Numbered from the stretch's first letter, positions 1-7,236 are shown. The stretch is 11,698 bases of DNA from an uncultured Rubrobacteraceae bacterium (GCA_902806015.1 CADCUZ010000062.1:1-11698); one strand, 5' to 3'. Made by a program: numbers and translations. Notes: generated by a model from the letters alone, not told the origin.

Positions 1-86
1 GGATCCCACATGGGATTTAGGTGGGGCTAGGTCAGAGCCACCTCTCCCAGAAGATACCCGCGGCTACTACTGCTCGATGCGTCTAT

Positions 87-100
87 CTGGATCACCTCCT
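87..100. other. 14-bp match to the 16S rRNA 3' end / perfect anti-SD complement
   Basis: On the plus strand these bases read CTGGATCACCTCCT, the same as the conserved last bases of bacterial 16S rRNA as I recall them. On the minus strand they read AGGAGGTGATCCAG, a Shine-Dalgarno run fully complementary to that end. The bases upstream (1-86) do not resemble 16S. On the minus strand no ATG, GTG or TTG stands 5-12 bases downstream, so it is not an ordinary ribosome binding site. It may be a coincidence, a remnant of an rRNA 3' end, or part of a leader. The sequence match is certain; the meaning is not. Confidence 0.4.
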
Positions 101-124
101 CTCGCGTGCTTTCGACTAGCGAGG

Positions 125-153
125 ATTTTACTACCACTACAGACACGCGACAA
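125..153 (-). promoter_or_regulatory. Candidate promoter reading out of the window, downstream of cinA
   Basis: On the minus strand TTGTCG (153-148) and TAAAAT (130-125) are separated by 17 bases, a good sigma-70 arrangement. It lies just after the cinA stop and would drive a gene beyond base 1. The predicted transcript begins near 118 and passes through the extreme Shine-Dalgarno-like run at 87-100. In many Actinomycetota recA follows cinA, but nothing inside the window shows which gene follows here. The 172-base stretch 1-172 is visibly less GC-rich than the genes around it and I see no convincing coding sequence in it. Confidence 0.5.
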
Positions 154-172
154 GAGATATTTTCGGATCTTT

Positions 173-1447
173 CTAGGCCTCGTCCCGCCCCTCTAGACGC
201 AGGCGCAAAAGGTCGAGCGCCCGGTTAGCGCTGCGCTCCCGAATGGAGTTGCGGGAACGCGCCCAGGCTGTGAGATCCAGCCTCTCTGCCCTCGCCCCGT
301 CCCTATCCGACAACCCGACGATTACCAGCCCGACCGGCTTCTCCGGCGTGCCGCCATCGGGGCCGGCAACGCCCGTCACGGAAAGCCCGTAATCGGCCCC
401 GGAGATCCTGCGGGCGCCCTCGGCCATGGCGCGGGCGACGGGCTCGGAGACGGCGCCGTGCTCGACGAGCATCTCCTTCGGGACGCCGAGCAGGCGCTCC
501 TTGGATTCGTTCGAGTAGGTGACGAAGCCCTCACCGAAATACTCCGAGGAGCCGGCGATGTCCGTCAGGCGTTTGGAGATCAGGCCGCCCGTGCAGCTCT
601 CCGCCAGCGCCAGAGTCGCGCCCCGATCCCGCAAAAGGCGGCCGACCGAGCTCTCCAGGGTCTCCCCGTCCTCGCCGTAAAAGTAGTCGCCGAGGCGGTC
701 GAGGATCTCCCTCTCCACCGGGGAAATTTTCCGGTGCGCCTCCTCCTCGGTGGCGGCGCGGGTGGTGATGCGCAGGCGGACTCGTCCCTGGCCTGCCAGG
801 GGGGCGACCGTGGGGTCAGCGGCGTCGAGAAAATCCTGGACCCTCTCCGCCAGGGCGGACTCGCCGATGCCGGCGAAGTGCAGGGTCTTCGAGACGATGG
901 AGCCGTCGCTGCGGGACCGTATCAGGGGCGCGATCGTCCCCTCGAACATCCCCTTCATCTCGGAGGGCACCCCCGGCAGGGTAGCGAAGAGCGTCCCCTC
1001 CCACTCCACGAGCGCCCCCATCGCCGTGCCAAGCGGGTTCGGGATGAGCTCCGTCTCTTCGGGGAAGAGGACCTGTTTGTAGTTCGAGGGCGTGGGCTTG
1101 CGGCCGAACTTCGCGAATTTCTCGTCGACGTGCGCGCGGGCCTCCGGGTACTCGACCATCGGGCGGCCCGTCAGCAGGCCCAGGCACCCGTGGGTCAGGT
1201 CGTCCGAGGTCGGGCCGAGGCCGCCCGTCGTGACGACGAAATCGGCCCGGTAAGCGGCGTCCCTCAGCGCGCCGACTATGCGGTCCGTGTTGTCCCCGAC
1301 CGTGGTGTGGCGGTAGATGCCCACCCCGAGGCCGGCAAGCTGGTGGCTGATCCAGGCCGTGTTCGTGTCGACGAGGTCCCCGAGCAGCATCTCCGTCCCG
1401 ATGGTGACTATCTCCGCGTTTCTAATGTCTCTCTGTCCGTTCTGCAC
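173..1447 (-). CDS. cinA: CinA-like protein: MoCF-type domain plus PncC amidase domain
   Basis: The protein has 424 residues, the usual length of two-domain CinA. The N-terminal half is the MoaB/MogA-like domain, with [14 protein letters not shown] near residue 11 and [11 protein letters not shown] near residue 74. The C-terminal half is the NMN deamidase (PncC) domain, with AESCTGG at residues 282-288 and [11 protein letters not shown] near residue 356. The family acts in cytoplasmic pyridine-nucleotide salvage (NMN to NaMN) and the N-terminal domain has ADP-ribose pyrophosphatase activity in some members. These activities are family knowledge. The GTG at 1447 has no Shine-Dalgarno, but a TAGAAT -10 box ends 6 bases before it, so the mRNA is probably leaderless. 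It is divergent from yqeK with only 23 bp between the start codons. Confidence 0.95.
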   Translation of the reverse strand: MQNGQRDIRNAEIVTIGTEMLLGDLVDTNTAWISHQLAGLGVGIYRHTTVGDNTDRIVGALRDAAYRADFVVTTGGLGPTSDDLTHGCLGLLTGRPMVEYPEARAHVDEKFAKFGRKPTPSNYKQVLFPEETELIPNPLGTAMGALVEWEGTLFATLPGVPSEMKGMFEGTIAPLIRSRSDGSIVSKTLHFAGIGESALAERVQDFLDAADPTVAPLAGQGRVRLRITTRAATEEEAHRKISPVEREILDRLGDYFYGEDGETLESSVGRLLRDRGATLALAESCTGGLISKRLTDIAGSSEYFGEGFVTYSNESKERLLGVPKEMLVEHGAVSEPVARAMAEGARRISGADYGLSVTGVAGPDGGTPEKPVGLVIVGLSDRDGARAERLDLTAWARSRNSIRERSANRALDLLRLRLEGRDEA

Positions 1448-1453
1448 GCGTTT

Positions 1454-1463
1454 ATTCTACAAT
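1454..1463. promoter_or_regulatory. Overlapping divergent -10 boxes for cinA and yqeK
   Basis: ATTCTACAAT contains two -10 hexamers that share two bases. TACAAT (1458-1463) points right and ends 7 bases before the yqeK GTG at 1471. TAGAAT (1459-1454, minus strand) points left and ends 6 bases before the cinA GTG at 1447. Each would place the transcription start at or beside the start codon, giving leaderless mRNAs. Any -35 contact would lie inside the opposite gene; none matches TTGACA well. Confidence 0.65.
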
Positions 1464-1470
1464 CCGCGGG

Positions 1471-2064
1471 GTGAAAGACCGTGATGAGATCTGCCCGCTG
1501 CGATCGGCCTACGTTTTTGCCCGCGAACGGCTCTCGGAGAAACGCTACGGCCACACCCTACGGGTCGCCGACACGGCCGAGGTCCTGGCCCGAACCCACG
1601 GTGTCCACCCGCCACGGGCACGCCTCGCCGCCCTCCTGCACGACGCCGCCCGTGAGCTGTCGGCGGAGAAGTTCCTGGACCTGGTCGATAGCTGGGACCT
1701 GCCGGTGGGAGAACCGGAACGGGAGAGCCCGAAGCTCCTGCACGGCCCGGTCGCCGCGGAGCTCGCGAGGAGGGAGCTCGGCTTGGAGGACGGGGAGGTC
1801 CTGGACGCGGTCCGGGAGCATACCACCGGGCGTCCGGGGATGGGCCCCCTGTCGCTCGTCCTGTACGTCTCGGACAAGGTAGAGCCCGCCCGGGATTACC
1901 CGAGCGTCGAGCGCTTGAGGCGGTTGGCCCGAGAAGACCTGCGGGAAGCCGCCGCCGAGTGCTTGCGGCGGTCCATCGCCAACAACGAGGAGCGCGGCCG
2001 TCCGACGCACCCGGCGAGCATCGAGACGCTCGGGTGGCTAGAGGAGGCCGAGGACGGCGCGTAG
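1471..2064 (+). CDS. yqeK: YqeK-type HD-domain hydrolase (diadenosine tetraphosphatase family)
   Basis: The 197-residue protein carries the HD-superfamily metal ligands: H28 in RYGHTLRVA, H57-D58 in ALLHDAAR, H91 in LLHGPVAA, H117 in REHTTGRPGM and D135 in YVSDKVEPARDY. The HTTGRPGM and D-x-x-E-P-x-R-D strings are typical of YqeK, whose characterised members symmetrically cleave Ap4A to two ADP. YqeK genes usually sit between nadD and rsfS; here the gene stands alone, facing away from cinA. The GTG start is inferred to be leaderless from the TACAAT box 7 bases upstream. Its last 27 bases overlap the end of the convergent gene on the minus strand. The cellular role in this organism is inferred from the family. 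Confidence 0.9.
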   Translation: MKDRDEICPLRSAYVFARERLSEKRYGHTLRVADTAEVLARTHGVHPPRARLAALLHDAARELSAEKFLDLVDSWDLPVGEPERESPKLLHGPVAAELARRELGLEDGEVLDAVREHTTGRPGMGPLSLVLYVSDKVEPARDYPSVERLRRLAREDLREAAAECLRRSIANNEERGRPTHPASIETLGWLEEAEDGA

Positions 2065-2601
2065 CGACGGGTTGAGCTGCAGGATGGCGTAGAGCGCCGC
2101 CATCAGCGCCGCCAAAGCGACCGCGACCTCCACCGCCCCGCCGCTCTTTATGCCCCCCGGCAGCAGCCGGAACGGCCGCCCGAGCGGCCAGAGGAGCGGC
2201 ACGCCCCTGATGTTCAATGCGTCGGCGAAGACGTGCGAGGCGTAGCCCGCTACGAGGGCGAGGGAGAGGTTCGGGAAGTCCGCCAGGAAGAGGTAGATCG
2301 GCATGGCGAAGAGCAGGGCGCCCAGGATCGAGTGCGTCAGCGTGCGGTGCCCGACCATCCGGACGAGCACGAACGAGGCAGTCCTGAGCGCCCAGCTTAA
2401 GGGCCGGCTCAGCACGCTCAGGATGGGGTTTTTCCTTCGGCTGAGGCCGTTGCCCAAAGTGCTGCGGGGGTTGTCCACGTCCGGCAGCCAAGCCGCCGCC
2501 ACGGCCGCCGGGTAGACGCAGGCGGGCGGGTCGGCCCCCGTCGCGAGGGCGGCGCCCGCGAGCGCCGCAACCCCGAAAACCGCGTGTGTGGTGCCGTTCA
2601 A
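2038..2601 (-). CDS. YdjM/DUF457-family membrane-bound metal-dependent hydrolase
   Basis: This 187-residue protein has the conserved polar motifs of the YdjM (DUF457) family: H6 in TTHAVFG, D41 and D43 in LPDVDNPRS, H85 and H90 in GHRTLTHS, and H123/D127 in YASHVFADALN. Between them are hydrophobic segments near residues 8-22, 27-39, 92-106, 112-120 and 155-172, so it is an inner-membrane protein. The family is annotated as metal-dependent hydrolase; its substrate is not established. The start is TTG at 2601, chosen because H6 must be kept near the N-terminus. The TTG overlaps the TGA of the broken gene upstream (TTGA), so coupling was likely once. The 3' end overlaps yqeK by 27 bp. Confidence 0.88.
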   Translation of the reverse strand: MNGTTHAVFGVAALAGAALATGADPPACVYPAAVAAAWLPDVDNPRSTLGNGLSRRKNPILSVLSRPLSWALRTASFVLVRMVGHRTLTHSILGALLFAMPIYLFLADFPNLSLALVAGYASHVFADALNIRGVPLLWPLGRPFRLLPGGIKSGGAVEVAVALAALMAALYAILQLNPSLRAVLGLL

Positions 2602-3236
2602 TCCGGACCACAGTCTAGCAAAAGGGTCGTAGGCTTCGGGTTTCCCGTTTTGAGGTTTTTGGATGTCGCTAGGAGCATCGCCCGCAGCGAGCCCCTCGCG
2701 AAGCGTCTTTGCAGGCCGCGGGCAAACGGGCGTCCCAACCGCGCCAGGGGGTGGTTCGGTCGGGAGAAGACGCAGGGGCCGCAGAAGGCCGAGCCGTCCT
2801 CGTGTTGCTCCACGGTAAGGCGTTCCTCACCCACTCTCGCCATGCTCGGGCAACCTCCCGTAGGCGAAGCCGCGCCCGTGTACCACGCCATTATCCTCGA
2901 TCCCGTGCACCACCCGGCACGAGTTCAGCGACCAGAAGCCGTGGTGCCGCGCGAGCACCCCCACCGTCGTCCCCGCCTCGTCCGGGGCGCCCGGCGGCAA
3001 GGGCCGCACCCACACCCCGCATCGAACATCTTTCAGGCAGACAGCGCCCCCACGGCGCGTTCGAACGCCTCTTCGCCTTCACCCAACGCCACGCGATGGT
3101 GGTCCACCGTGTAGCCCGGGTTCTCCCCGGTTTCCTCCCACGAGGCCCCGACCTCCGCGTAGGAGAACGGCGCGTCCCGCTGCTCGTCGAAGAGGCGGGA
3201 GATGCGCGCCCCTGAGGGCTCTCCGATCAAGAACAC
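2598..3236 (-). pseudogene. DUF1990-family protein, broken by a stop and two frameshifts
   Basis: Three pieces in two frames together make one DUF1990-like protein. The N-terminal piece (3236-3033) begins FLIGEPSGARISRLF and contains FSYAEVGAS. The middle piece (about 3015-2827) contains GVLARHHGFWSLNSCRVV and GFAYGRLPEHGE. The C-terminal piece (about 2840-2598) contains GEERLTVEQHEDGSAF, FSRPNHPLARLG and LQRRFARGSLRAM. The first piece ends at a TGA (3033-3035) where the family normally has Trp; one base then appears missing near 3016-3023, and one extra base is present near 2832-2842. The outer pieces share a frame and the middle one is shifted. A GTG start at 3236 follows AAGGGG at 4 bases. 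The family has no firmly known function. Sequencing error cannot be excluded. Confidence 0.8.
2612..2617 (-). promoter_or_regulatory. Candidate -10 box for the DUF457 gene
   Basis: On the minus strand TAGACT ends 10 bases before the TTG start at 2601, giving a very short leader of about 3-4 bases. No good -35 is visible. It lies inside the 3' end of the broken DUF1990 gene, so it could allow the membrane protein gene to be expressed independently. Confidence 0.4.
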
Positions 3237-3258
3237 GAAGCCCCTTTCGGGCCCGGCC

Positions 3259-3286
3259 GAGAGCTGACGGCTGAGAGCTGGCGGCT
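3259..3286. repeat. 14-bp tandem duplication between the DUF1990 remnant and dut
   Basis: GAGAGCTGACGGCT (3259-3272) is followed directly by GAGAGCTGGCGGCT (3273-3286), with one mismatch. The second copy runs into the dut stop codon (3285-3287). It occupies the short gap between the dut stop and the start of the broken gene downstream on the minus strand. Confidence 0.8.
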
Positions 3287-3740
3287 ATCTCCCCGACGAG
3301 CCAAAGCCGCCCTCCCCCCTGCCGTCCGTCCCGGCCTCCAGGAGGTCCACCTCCTCGAAGGCGGCGTCGGCGGCTCGGACGAGGACGAGCTGGGCGATCC
3401 TCATCCCCGGCCCGATCCGGAAGCCCTCCTCGCGGTCGTGGTTGATGAGGGGGACCAAAATCTCGCCGCGGTACCCCGGGTCGATGAGCCCCGGCGTGTT
3501 GACCAGCGAGATGCCGTGCCTCGCCGCGAGCCCGCTCCGGGGCAGCACGAGCCCCGCGTACCCGTCCGGTATCGCGACGGAGACCCCGGTCCTTACGGTC
3601 GCCCGTCCGCCGGGGCGTAGCTCCACCCCCTCGACCGAACGCAGGTCGTAGCCTGCATCCCCGGCGTGCGCCCGCTCCGGCGTCCGGGCCTCCGGCACGA
3701 GACGACAAAAGGCCACGCGTAGAAGGTCATCGGGGCGCAT
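3285..3740 (-). CDS. dut: dUTP diphosphatase (trimeric dUTPase)
   Basis: Hydrolyses dUTP to dUMP and PPi, keeping uracil out of DNA and feeding dTMP synthesis. All five motifs of the homotrimeric dUTPase are present in order: AGDAGYDLRS (I), LPRSGLAARHGI (II), GLIDPGYRGEI with the catalytic Asp (III), RIAQLVLV (IV) and GRGEGGFGSSGR (V) at the very C-terminus. The length is 151 residues from the ATG at 3740, normal for bacteria. A GTG at 3758 in the same frame would add six residues, but it overlaps the extended -10 box TGCTAGTAT, which ends 8 bases before the ATG. The ATG is therefore the better start and the mRNA is probably leaderless. It is divergent from metG. Confidence 0.95.
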   Translation of the reverse strand: MRPDDLLRVAFCRLVPEARTPERAHAGDAGYDLRSVEGVELRPGGRATVRTGVSVAIPDGYAGLVLPRSGLAARHGISLVNTPGLIDPGYRGEILVPLINHDREEGFRIGPGMRIAQLVLVRAADAAFEEVDLLEAGTDGRGEGGFGSSGR

Positions 3741-3748
3741 ACGGGGCC

Positions 3749-3757
3749 ATACTAGCA
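3749..3757 (-). promoter_or_regulatory. Extended -10 promoter of dut
   Basis: The minus strand reads GGGTGCTAGTAT, an extended -10 (TGN plus TAGTAT) ending 8 bases before the dut ATG at 3740. No clear -35 is seen at 16-18 bases. The same GGGTGCTA lead-in appears at the metG and rhodanese promoters. Confidence 0.6.
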
Positions 3758-3800
3758 CCCGAAGGTGGCCGGGGTGCGAAACATGAGGCCTTTACCCGGG

Positions 3801-3809
3801 TGCTATTCT
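3801..3809 (+). promoter_or_regulatory. Extended -10 promoter of metG
   Basis: GGGTGCTATTCT contains an extended -10 (TGC plus TATTCT) that ends 6 bases before the ATG at 3816, which fits a leaderless transcript. With the dut promoter it makes a 9-bp inverted repeat (TAGCACCCG at 3753-3761, CGGGTGCTA at 3797-3805). No -35 resembling TTGACA is seen. Confidence 0.6.
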
Positions 3810-3815
3810 TTGGTC

Positions 3816-5534
3816 ATGAGCGAAAAACGACGGCGCTATCTCGTGACCTCCGCGTTGCCCTACGCCAACGGGCCGCTGCACGTGGGTCAGATCGTTGGTG
3901 CCTACCTGCCCGCGGATGCTTTCGTGCGCTACCTGAGGATGCGGGGGGAGGACGTGGTCTACGTCTGCGGCACAGACGAGCACGGCGTCCCGATCACCCT
4001 GACCGCCGAGCGGGAGGGCAAGGACCCAAAGGACGTGGTGGACTACTGGTGGGCGCACATGAAAGAGACCTTCGCCCGCTTCGGCGTCTCCTTCGACAAC
4101 TTCTCGCGCACCTCGACACCCTTACACGCGGAAAACACCCAACTCTTCTACCGCAAGCTCAAGGAGGGCGGCTACATCTCAGAGGCGGAGTCCAAGCAGA
4201 TGTACAGCCCGACCGAGGGACGCTTCCTGCCCGACCGCTACGTCGAGGGGACGTGCCCGGTGTGCGGCTACAAGGAGGCCCGCGGCGACCAGTGCGACAA
4301 CTGCGGGAGCTGGTACGAGGCCTACGAGCTCATAGAGCCCCACTCCAAGGTCACGGGCGGCCCGGCGGAGGTCCGGGAGACCACGCACCTGTACCTGGAT
4401 CTCCCCAAGTTCTCAGACCGTCTTAGGGAGTACGTCGGCAGCCAGAAGCACTGGCGCTCCTCGGTCAAGAACTTTATCCTGGGGATCATAGACGGCGGCC
4501 TGGACAAGCGGCCCATAACGCGGGACATAAAGTGGGGCGTCCCCGTCCCGGAACGTGGCTTCGAGGACAAACGCTTCTACGTCTGGTTCGACGCCTGCAT
4601 CGGCTACGTCTCCTCCACGATGGAGTGGGCGAAGAACGTTGGGGAGCCCGACCGCTGGCGCGAGTACTGGCAGGAGCCGGACACGCGGCTCATCCACTTT
4701 ATCGGGAAGGACAACACGGTCTTCCACTCCCTAGTCTGGCCCGCGCAGCTCATGGGCGTGGGCGAGGACGGCGAGGAGCCGTTCGTGCTCCCCTACGACG
4801 TGCCGGCCAGCGAGTTCATGAACCTCGAGGTGGTCGTGGACGGCCAGCGGCGGGCGGTCCAGATGTCCACGAGCCGCAACCTCGCCGTGTGGCTGCACGA
4901 GGCGCTCGACCGTTTCCCGGCCGACCCTTTGCGGTTCTACCTCGCCTCCAATCTGCCCGAGACCGGCGACGTGGTCTTCTCCTGGCGGGACTTCGGGGGT
5001 CGCGTCAACTCCGACTTGATCGGCAACCTCGGCAACTACATAAACCGCGTCCTCTCCTTCGCGGAGAAGTACGCGGACGGCGAGGTGCTCCGCCCGGAAG
5101 GGATGCCGGACGAGGCGCGCGAAGTCCTCGAAAACTTTCGGGAGCTCGAAAGACGCTACGAGGAACGGATGCTCGCCCCGAAACCGCGCGATGCGCTGGG
5201 AGAGTTGCTCGCCATGGGCCGGAGGGCCAACCGCTTCTTCGACGCGTCGGCGCCCTGGAAGACCCGCAAGGACGACCCGGAGCGCACCCGGACGACCCTC
5301 TACGTCTGCTCCGTCCTGCTCGGCTCCATCGCCTACCACGCCGCCCCCTACGTTCCCGAGGCCGTCGAGCGACTACGGGGGTTCTTCGGTGGACCGGTTA
5401 CCCGGGTTCTCGACCTCAAAGAGTTGCCGGAAGGCTACCGCTCGACCGGGGCGAAGCCGTTGTTCCAAAGGATCGAGGACGAGGAGATCCGGGCCGCCGA
5501 GGAGCAACTCTCCCGCGCCGTGCGGGGAGGGTAG
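3816..5534 (+). CDS. metG: Methionyl-tRNA synthetase
   Basis: Charges tRNA-Met with methionine in the cytoplasm. The class I signature is ALPYANGPLHVGQ, with the HIGH-like box HVGQ at residues 22-25. A zinc knuckle follows, with C147, C150, C160 and C163 (CPVCG, then CDNCG). The KMSKS loop reads QMSTS at residues 349-353, so the usual first Lys is Gln. Other family strings include YVWFDACIGYVSS and FIGKDNTVFHS. The 572 residues end after the anticodon-binding helical domain; there is no appended EMAP/Trbp-like tRNA-binding domain. The ATG at 3816 was preferred to an in-frame start at 3765 because the latter lies upstream of the -10 box and adds 17 unlikely residues. A terminator follows directly. 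Confidence 0.96.
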   Translation: MSEKRRRYLVTSALPYANGPLHVGQIVGAYLPADAFVRYLRMRGEDVVYVCGTDEHGVPITLTAEREGKDPKDVVDYWWAHMKETFARFGVSFDNFSRTSTPLHAENTQLFYRKLKEGGYISEAESKQMYSPTEGRFLPDRYVEGTCPVCGYKEARGDQCDNCGSWYEAYELIEPHSKVTGGPAEVRETTHLYLDLPKFSDRLREYVGSQKHWRSSVKNFILGIIDGGLDKRPITRDIKWGVPVPERGFEDKRFYVWFDACIGYVSSTMEWAKNVGEPDRWREYWQEPDTRLIHFIGKDNTVFHSLVWPAQLMGVGEDGEEPFVLPYDVPASEFMNLEVVVDGQRRAVQMSTSRNLAVWLHEALDRFPADPLRFYLASNLPETGDVVFSWRDFGGRVNSDLIGNLGNYINRVLSFAEKYADGEVLRPEGMPDEAREVLENFRELERRYEERMLAPKPRDALGELLAMGRRANRFFDASAPWKTRKDDPERTRTTLYVCSVLLGSIAYHAAPYVPEAVERLRGFFGGPVTRVLDLKELPEGYRSTGAKPLFQRIEDEEIRAAEEQLSRAVRGG

Positions 5535-5540
5535 ACCCTT

Positions 5541-5560
5541 GAAGGCCGGCCGCCTTTTTT
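5541..5560 (+). terminator. Intrinsic terminator of metG
   Basis: AAGGC (5542-5546), a 5-base loop and GCCTT (5552-5556) form a stem that runs into six T residues (5555-5560), seven bases after the metG stop. The rest of the 157-base gap between the convergent metG and MFS genes shows no further gene. Confidence 0.7.
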
Positions 5561-5691
5561 CGTTGCTGCCCGTTGTTGGACGCGTTGTGCCCCGGTACCT
5601 ACGCGCCGGCCGGTCCGTAAGCGGCGGAGGCGCTCATACCGGTTCCGGTCGAGCGTCCCCTTTAGTTTTGTATGCGGTCGCGGGCTCGGTG

Positions 5692-6843
5692 TCAAAACGC
5701 GTGTTTCGGCCGGTCGCTGGCGGCGGACACCCGGTAGCCGAGGGCGGCTATGACCAGCCCCGCCGCCGCTATGGTGAGGAGCGCGGTCCTCAGACCCACG
5801 AGCTCCGCGAGCCCGCCGACGATGACGGGGCCGAGCAGGAAGCCGCCGTATCCCAGCGTGGTGACAACGGAGATGGCGGCCCCAGCCCGTCCGGGCGCGA
5901 GGTCCCCGGCGACGGAGAAGGCTATGGGCGCGACCCCGGAGAGCGAGAGGCCCACCCCCAGGAAGCCGACGACGACGAGCGAGGGCTCGCGGGTGGCGAG
6001 GGCCAACATCATCCCGACGGCGGTTAGCGCGCCCGCGCAGATCAGGGTCCGTCGGTTCCCGAAGAGGCGCACCACCCCCGCGGTCCCGAGCCTGCCCGCC
6101 GCCATGGCCGCGTAGAAGACGGCGACCCCGGACCCGCCGAGCAGCGCCGGCAGGCCCAGCGTATCGCGCAGGTAGAGGCCCGACCAGTGCTCCATCTCCC
6201 CCTCGGAGCCCAGCCCGAGCATCGCTACCGCGCCGACCAGGAGCAGCGGCAGGTTCCGGTAGAGCCCGTAACGTCCCCCCCCTTCGCCCCCCCCGGGCGC
6301 ATCCCCCGTGCCGGCGGGGAAACGGGTAACCGCGAAGAACACGAGCAGGACGGCCAGCGGGAAGAGCAGGGCGAGGTAGATCAGCCGGAAGTCGGCGCCC
6401 GCCTGGACCAGGACGCCGGCGGCCACCGCCCCGAGGGTGGCCCCGGCCGAGAAGGCCGCGTGCAGGAGCGCCATGAAGCGGCGGCCCGTGGTCTGCTCAA
6501 GGTCCACGGCTGCGGAGTTGATACCCACGTCGTAGAGGCCGGAGGCCGAGTAGAGCACGACGAGCGTCACGAGCAAAGCCGCGTAGCCCCCGGAGAGGGC
6601 GAGGCCCGAGATCCCGAACCCCATCATGCCGCCCGAGGCCAGGAGAAAGGCCCTGCGGCCCAGCCGGTCGGCCGCCCACCCGAGGGCGGCCATCGCAAAG
6701 ATCGAAGCCCCCGCCCCTACGAAGAGGGCGAGTCCGAGCGGCCCGGGCGTGAGGCCGAGCGCGCGGGTCAGGTCCGTGAGAAGAACCGCGAAGACGCCCC
6801 AGAAAAGCCCGAAAAAGCCGAAGGCCCCCAGCCCGACGGCCAG
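5692..6843 (-). CDS. MFS transporter (YbjJ-like), with no canonical start codon
   Basis: An inner-membrane major facilitator with about 12 hydrophobic segments. WAADRLGRR is the loop 2-3 signature; the strings DVGINSAAVDLEQTTGRR, LLHAAFSAGATLG and EGEMEHWSGLYLRD resemble YbjJ-type carriers, whose substrates are mostly unknown. The first ATG (6693) would remove helix 1 and half of helix 2. Reading further in frame gives LLAVGLGAFGFFGLFWG, plainly helix 1, and the frame stays open to a TGA at 6907-6909, with no ATG, GTG or TTG. CTG at 6843 is the best candidate and gives 383 residues, a normal length. The nearest purine-rich run (near 6864-6873) is about 20 bases away, so the start is uncertain; coupling to the rhodanese gene 28 bases upstream is possible. 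Confidence 0.85.
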   Translation of the reverse strand: MAVGLGAFGFFGLFWGVFAVLLTDLTRALGLTPGPLGLALFVGAGASIFAMAALGWAADRLGRRAFLLASGGMMGFGISGLALSGGYAALLVTLVVLYSASGLYDVGINSAAVDLEQTTGRRFMALLHAAFSAGATLGAVAAGVLVQAGADFRLIYLALLFPLAVLLVFFAVTRFPAGTGDAPGGGEGGGRYGLYRNLPLLLVGAVAMLGLGSEGEMEHWSGLYLRDTLGLPALLGGSGVAVFYAAMAAGRLGTAGVVRLFGNRRTLICAGALTAVGMMLALATREPSLVVVGFLGVGLSLSGVAPIAFSVAGDLAPGRAGAAISVVTTLGYGGFLLGPVIVGGLAELVGLRTALLTIAAAGLVIAALGYRVSAASDRPKHAF

Positions 6844-6871
6844 GAGCCCGCGTGACGCGACGCCCGCCTCG

Positions 6872-7231
6872 CTACTCGACCTCGTAACCCCGCTCCCTCC
6901 ACTCGCTCATGCCGCCCTCCATGTTGGCGACGTTCGTGTATCCCATCTCTTTGAGGCTCTTGGCCGCCAGGGCCTCCCGGCCGCCGAGGGCGCAATGGAC
7001 CACGATACGGGTGTCCTCGTCGGGCAGCTCCTCGGCCGCCCGGTACTCCAGGAGCCCGCGCGGCAGGGGCTTCGCGCCCGGGCTGTGCCCGGCCTCCCAC
7101 TCGTCGGGCTCGCGAACGTCGACCACCGTGACGCTCTCGCCAGAGCCTAGCGCCTCGTGGACCGTTTCCGCGTCCGTCCTTTCCGCCTCGGCCCTCGCCT
7201 CAGGGACCAGATCCTCGTAGCTCTTCGCCAG
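6872..7231 (-). CDS. Single-domain rhodanese (sulfurtransferase), CTG start
   Basis: A small cytoplasmic rhodanese of 119 residues. Domain strings are VTVVDVREPDEWEAGHSPGA (about 34-53), the active-site loop HCALGGRE with C80, and MEGGMSEWRERGYEVE at the end. The first GTG in frame (7126) would begin inside the first beta strand and lose the conserved N-terminal helix YEDLVPEARARAE. Reading upstream, CTG at 7231 is preceded at 5 bases by GGGAGGA, an excellent Shine-Dalgarno, and no ATG/GTG/TTG is available. I therefore call CTG as the start. The family transfers sulfane sulfur; the acceptor is unknown. It is followed after 28 bases by the MFS gene and has its own promoter behind thyX. Confidence 0.88.
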   Translation of the reverse strand: MAKSYEDLVPEARAEAERTDAETVHEALGSGESVTVVDVREPDEWEAGHSPGAKPLPRGLLEYRAAEELPDEDTRIVVHCALGGREALAAKSLKEMGYTNVANMEGGMSEWRERGYEVE

Positions 7232-7236
7232 CGCGT

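Noticed and set aside
27..95. A 22-codon minus-strand peptide starting at GTG inside AGGAGGTGATCC
   Set aside because: Its start codon is part of the Shine-Dalgarno run itself, so there is no spacing for initiation, and it has no attenuator-like codon run.
458..1474. Long plus-strand open frame of 338 codons opposite cinA
   Set aside because: It lies fully antisense to cinA, whose motifs are clear. GC-rich DNA makes such frames by chance; the translation has no recognisable domain.
1457..2611. Minus-strand open frame of 384 codons across yqeK and the DUF457 gene
   Set aside because: Its translation is dominated by Arg, Pro, Gly and Ala with no domain, and the two real genes cover it with clear motifs.
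3765..3815. An earlier in-frame start for metG adding 17 residues
   Set aside because: The extension spans the extended -10 box; the ATG at 3816 lies 6 bases after it and gives the normal MetRS N-terminus.
5562..5690. Possible second terminator or small gene between metG and the MFS gene
   Set aside because: There are short GC palindromes such as CCGGCCGG but no T-tract for the minus strand and no convincing frame with a ribosome binding site.
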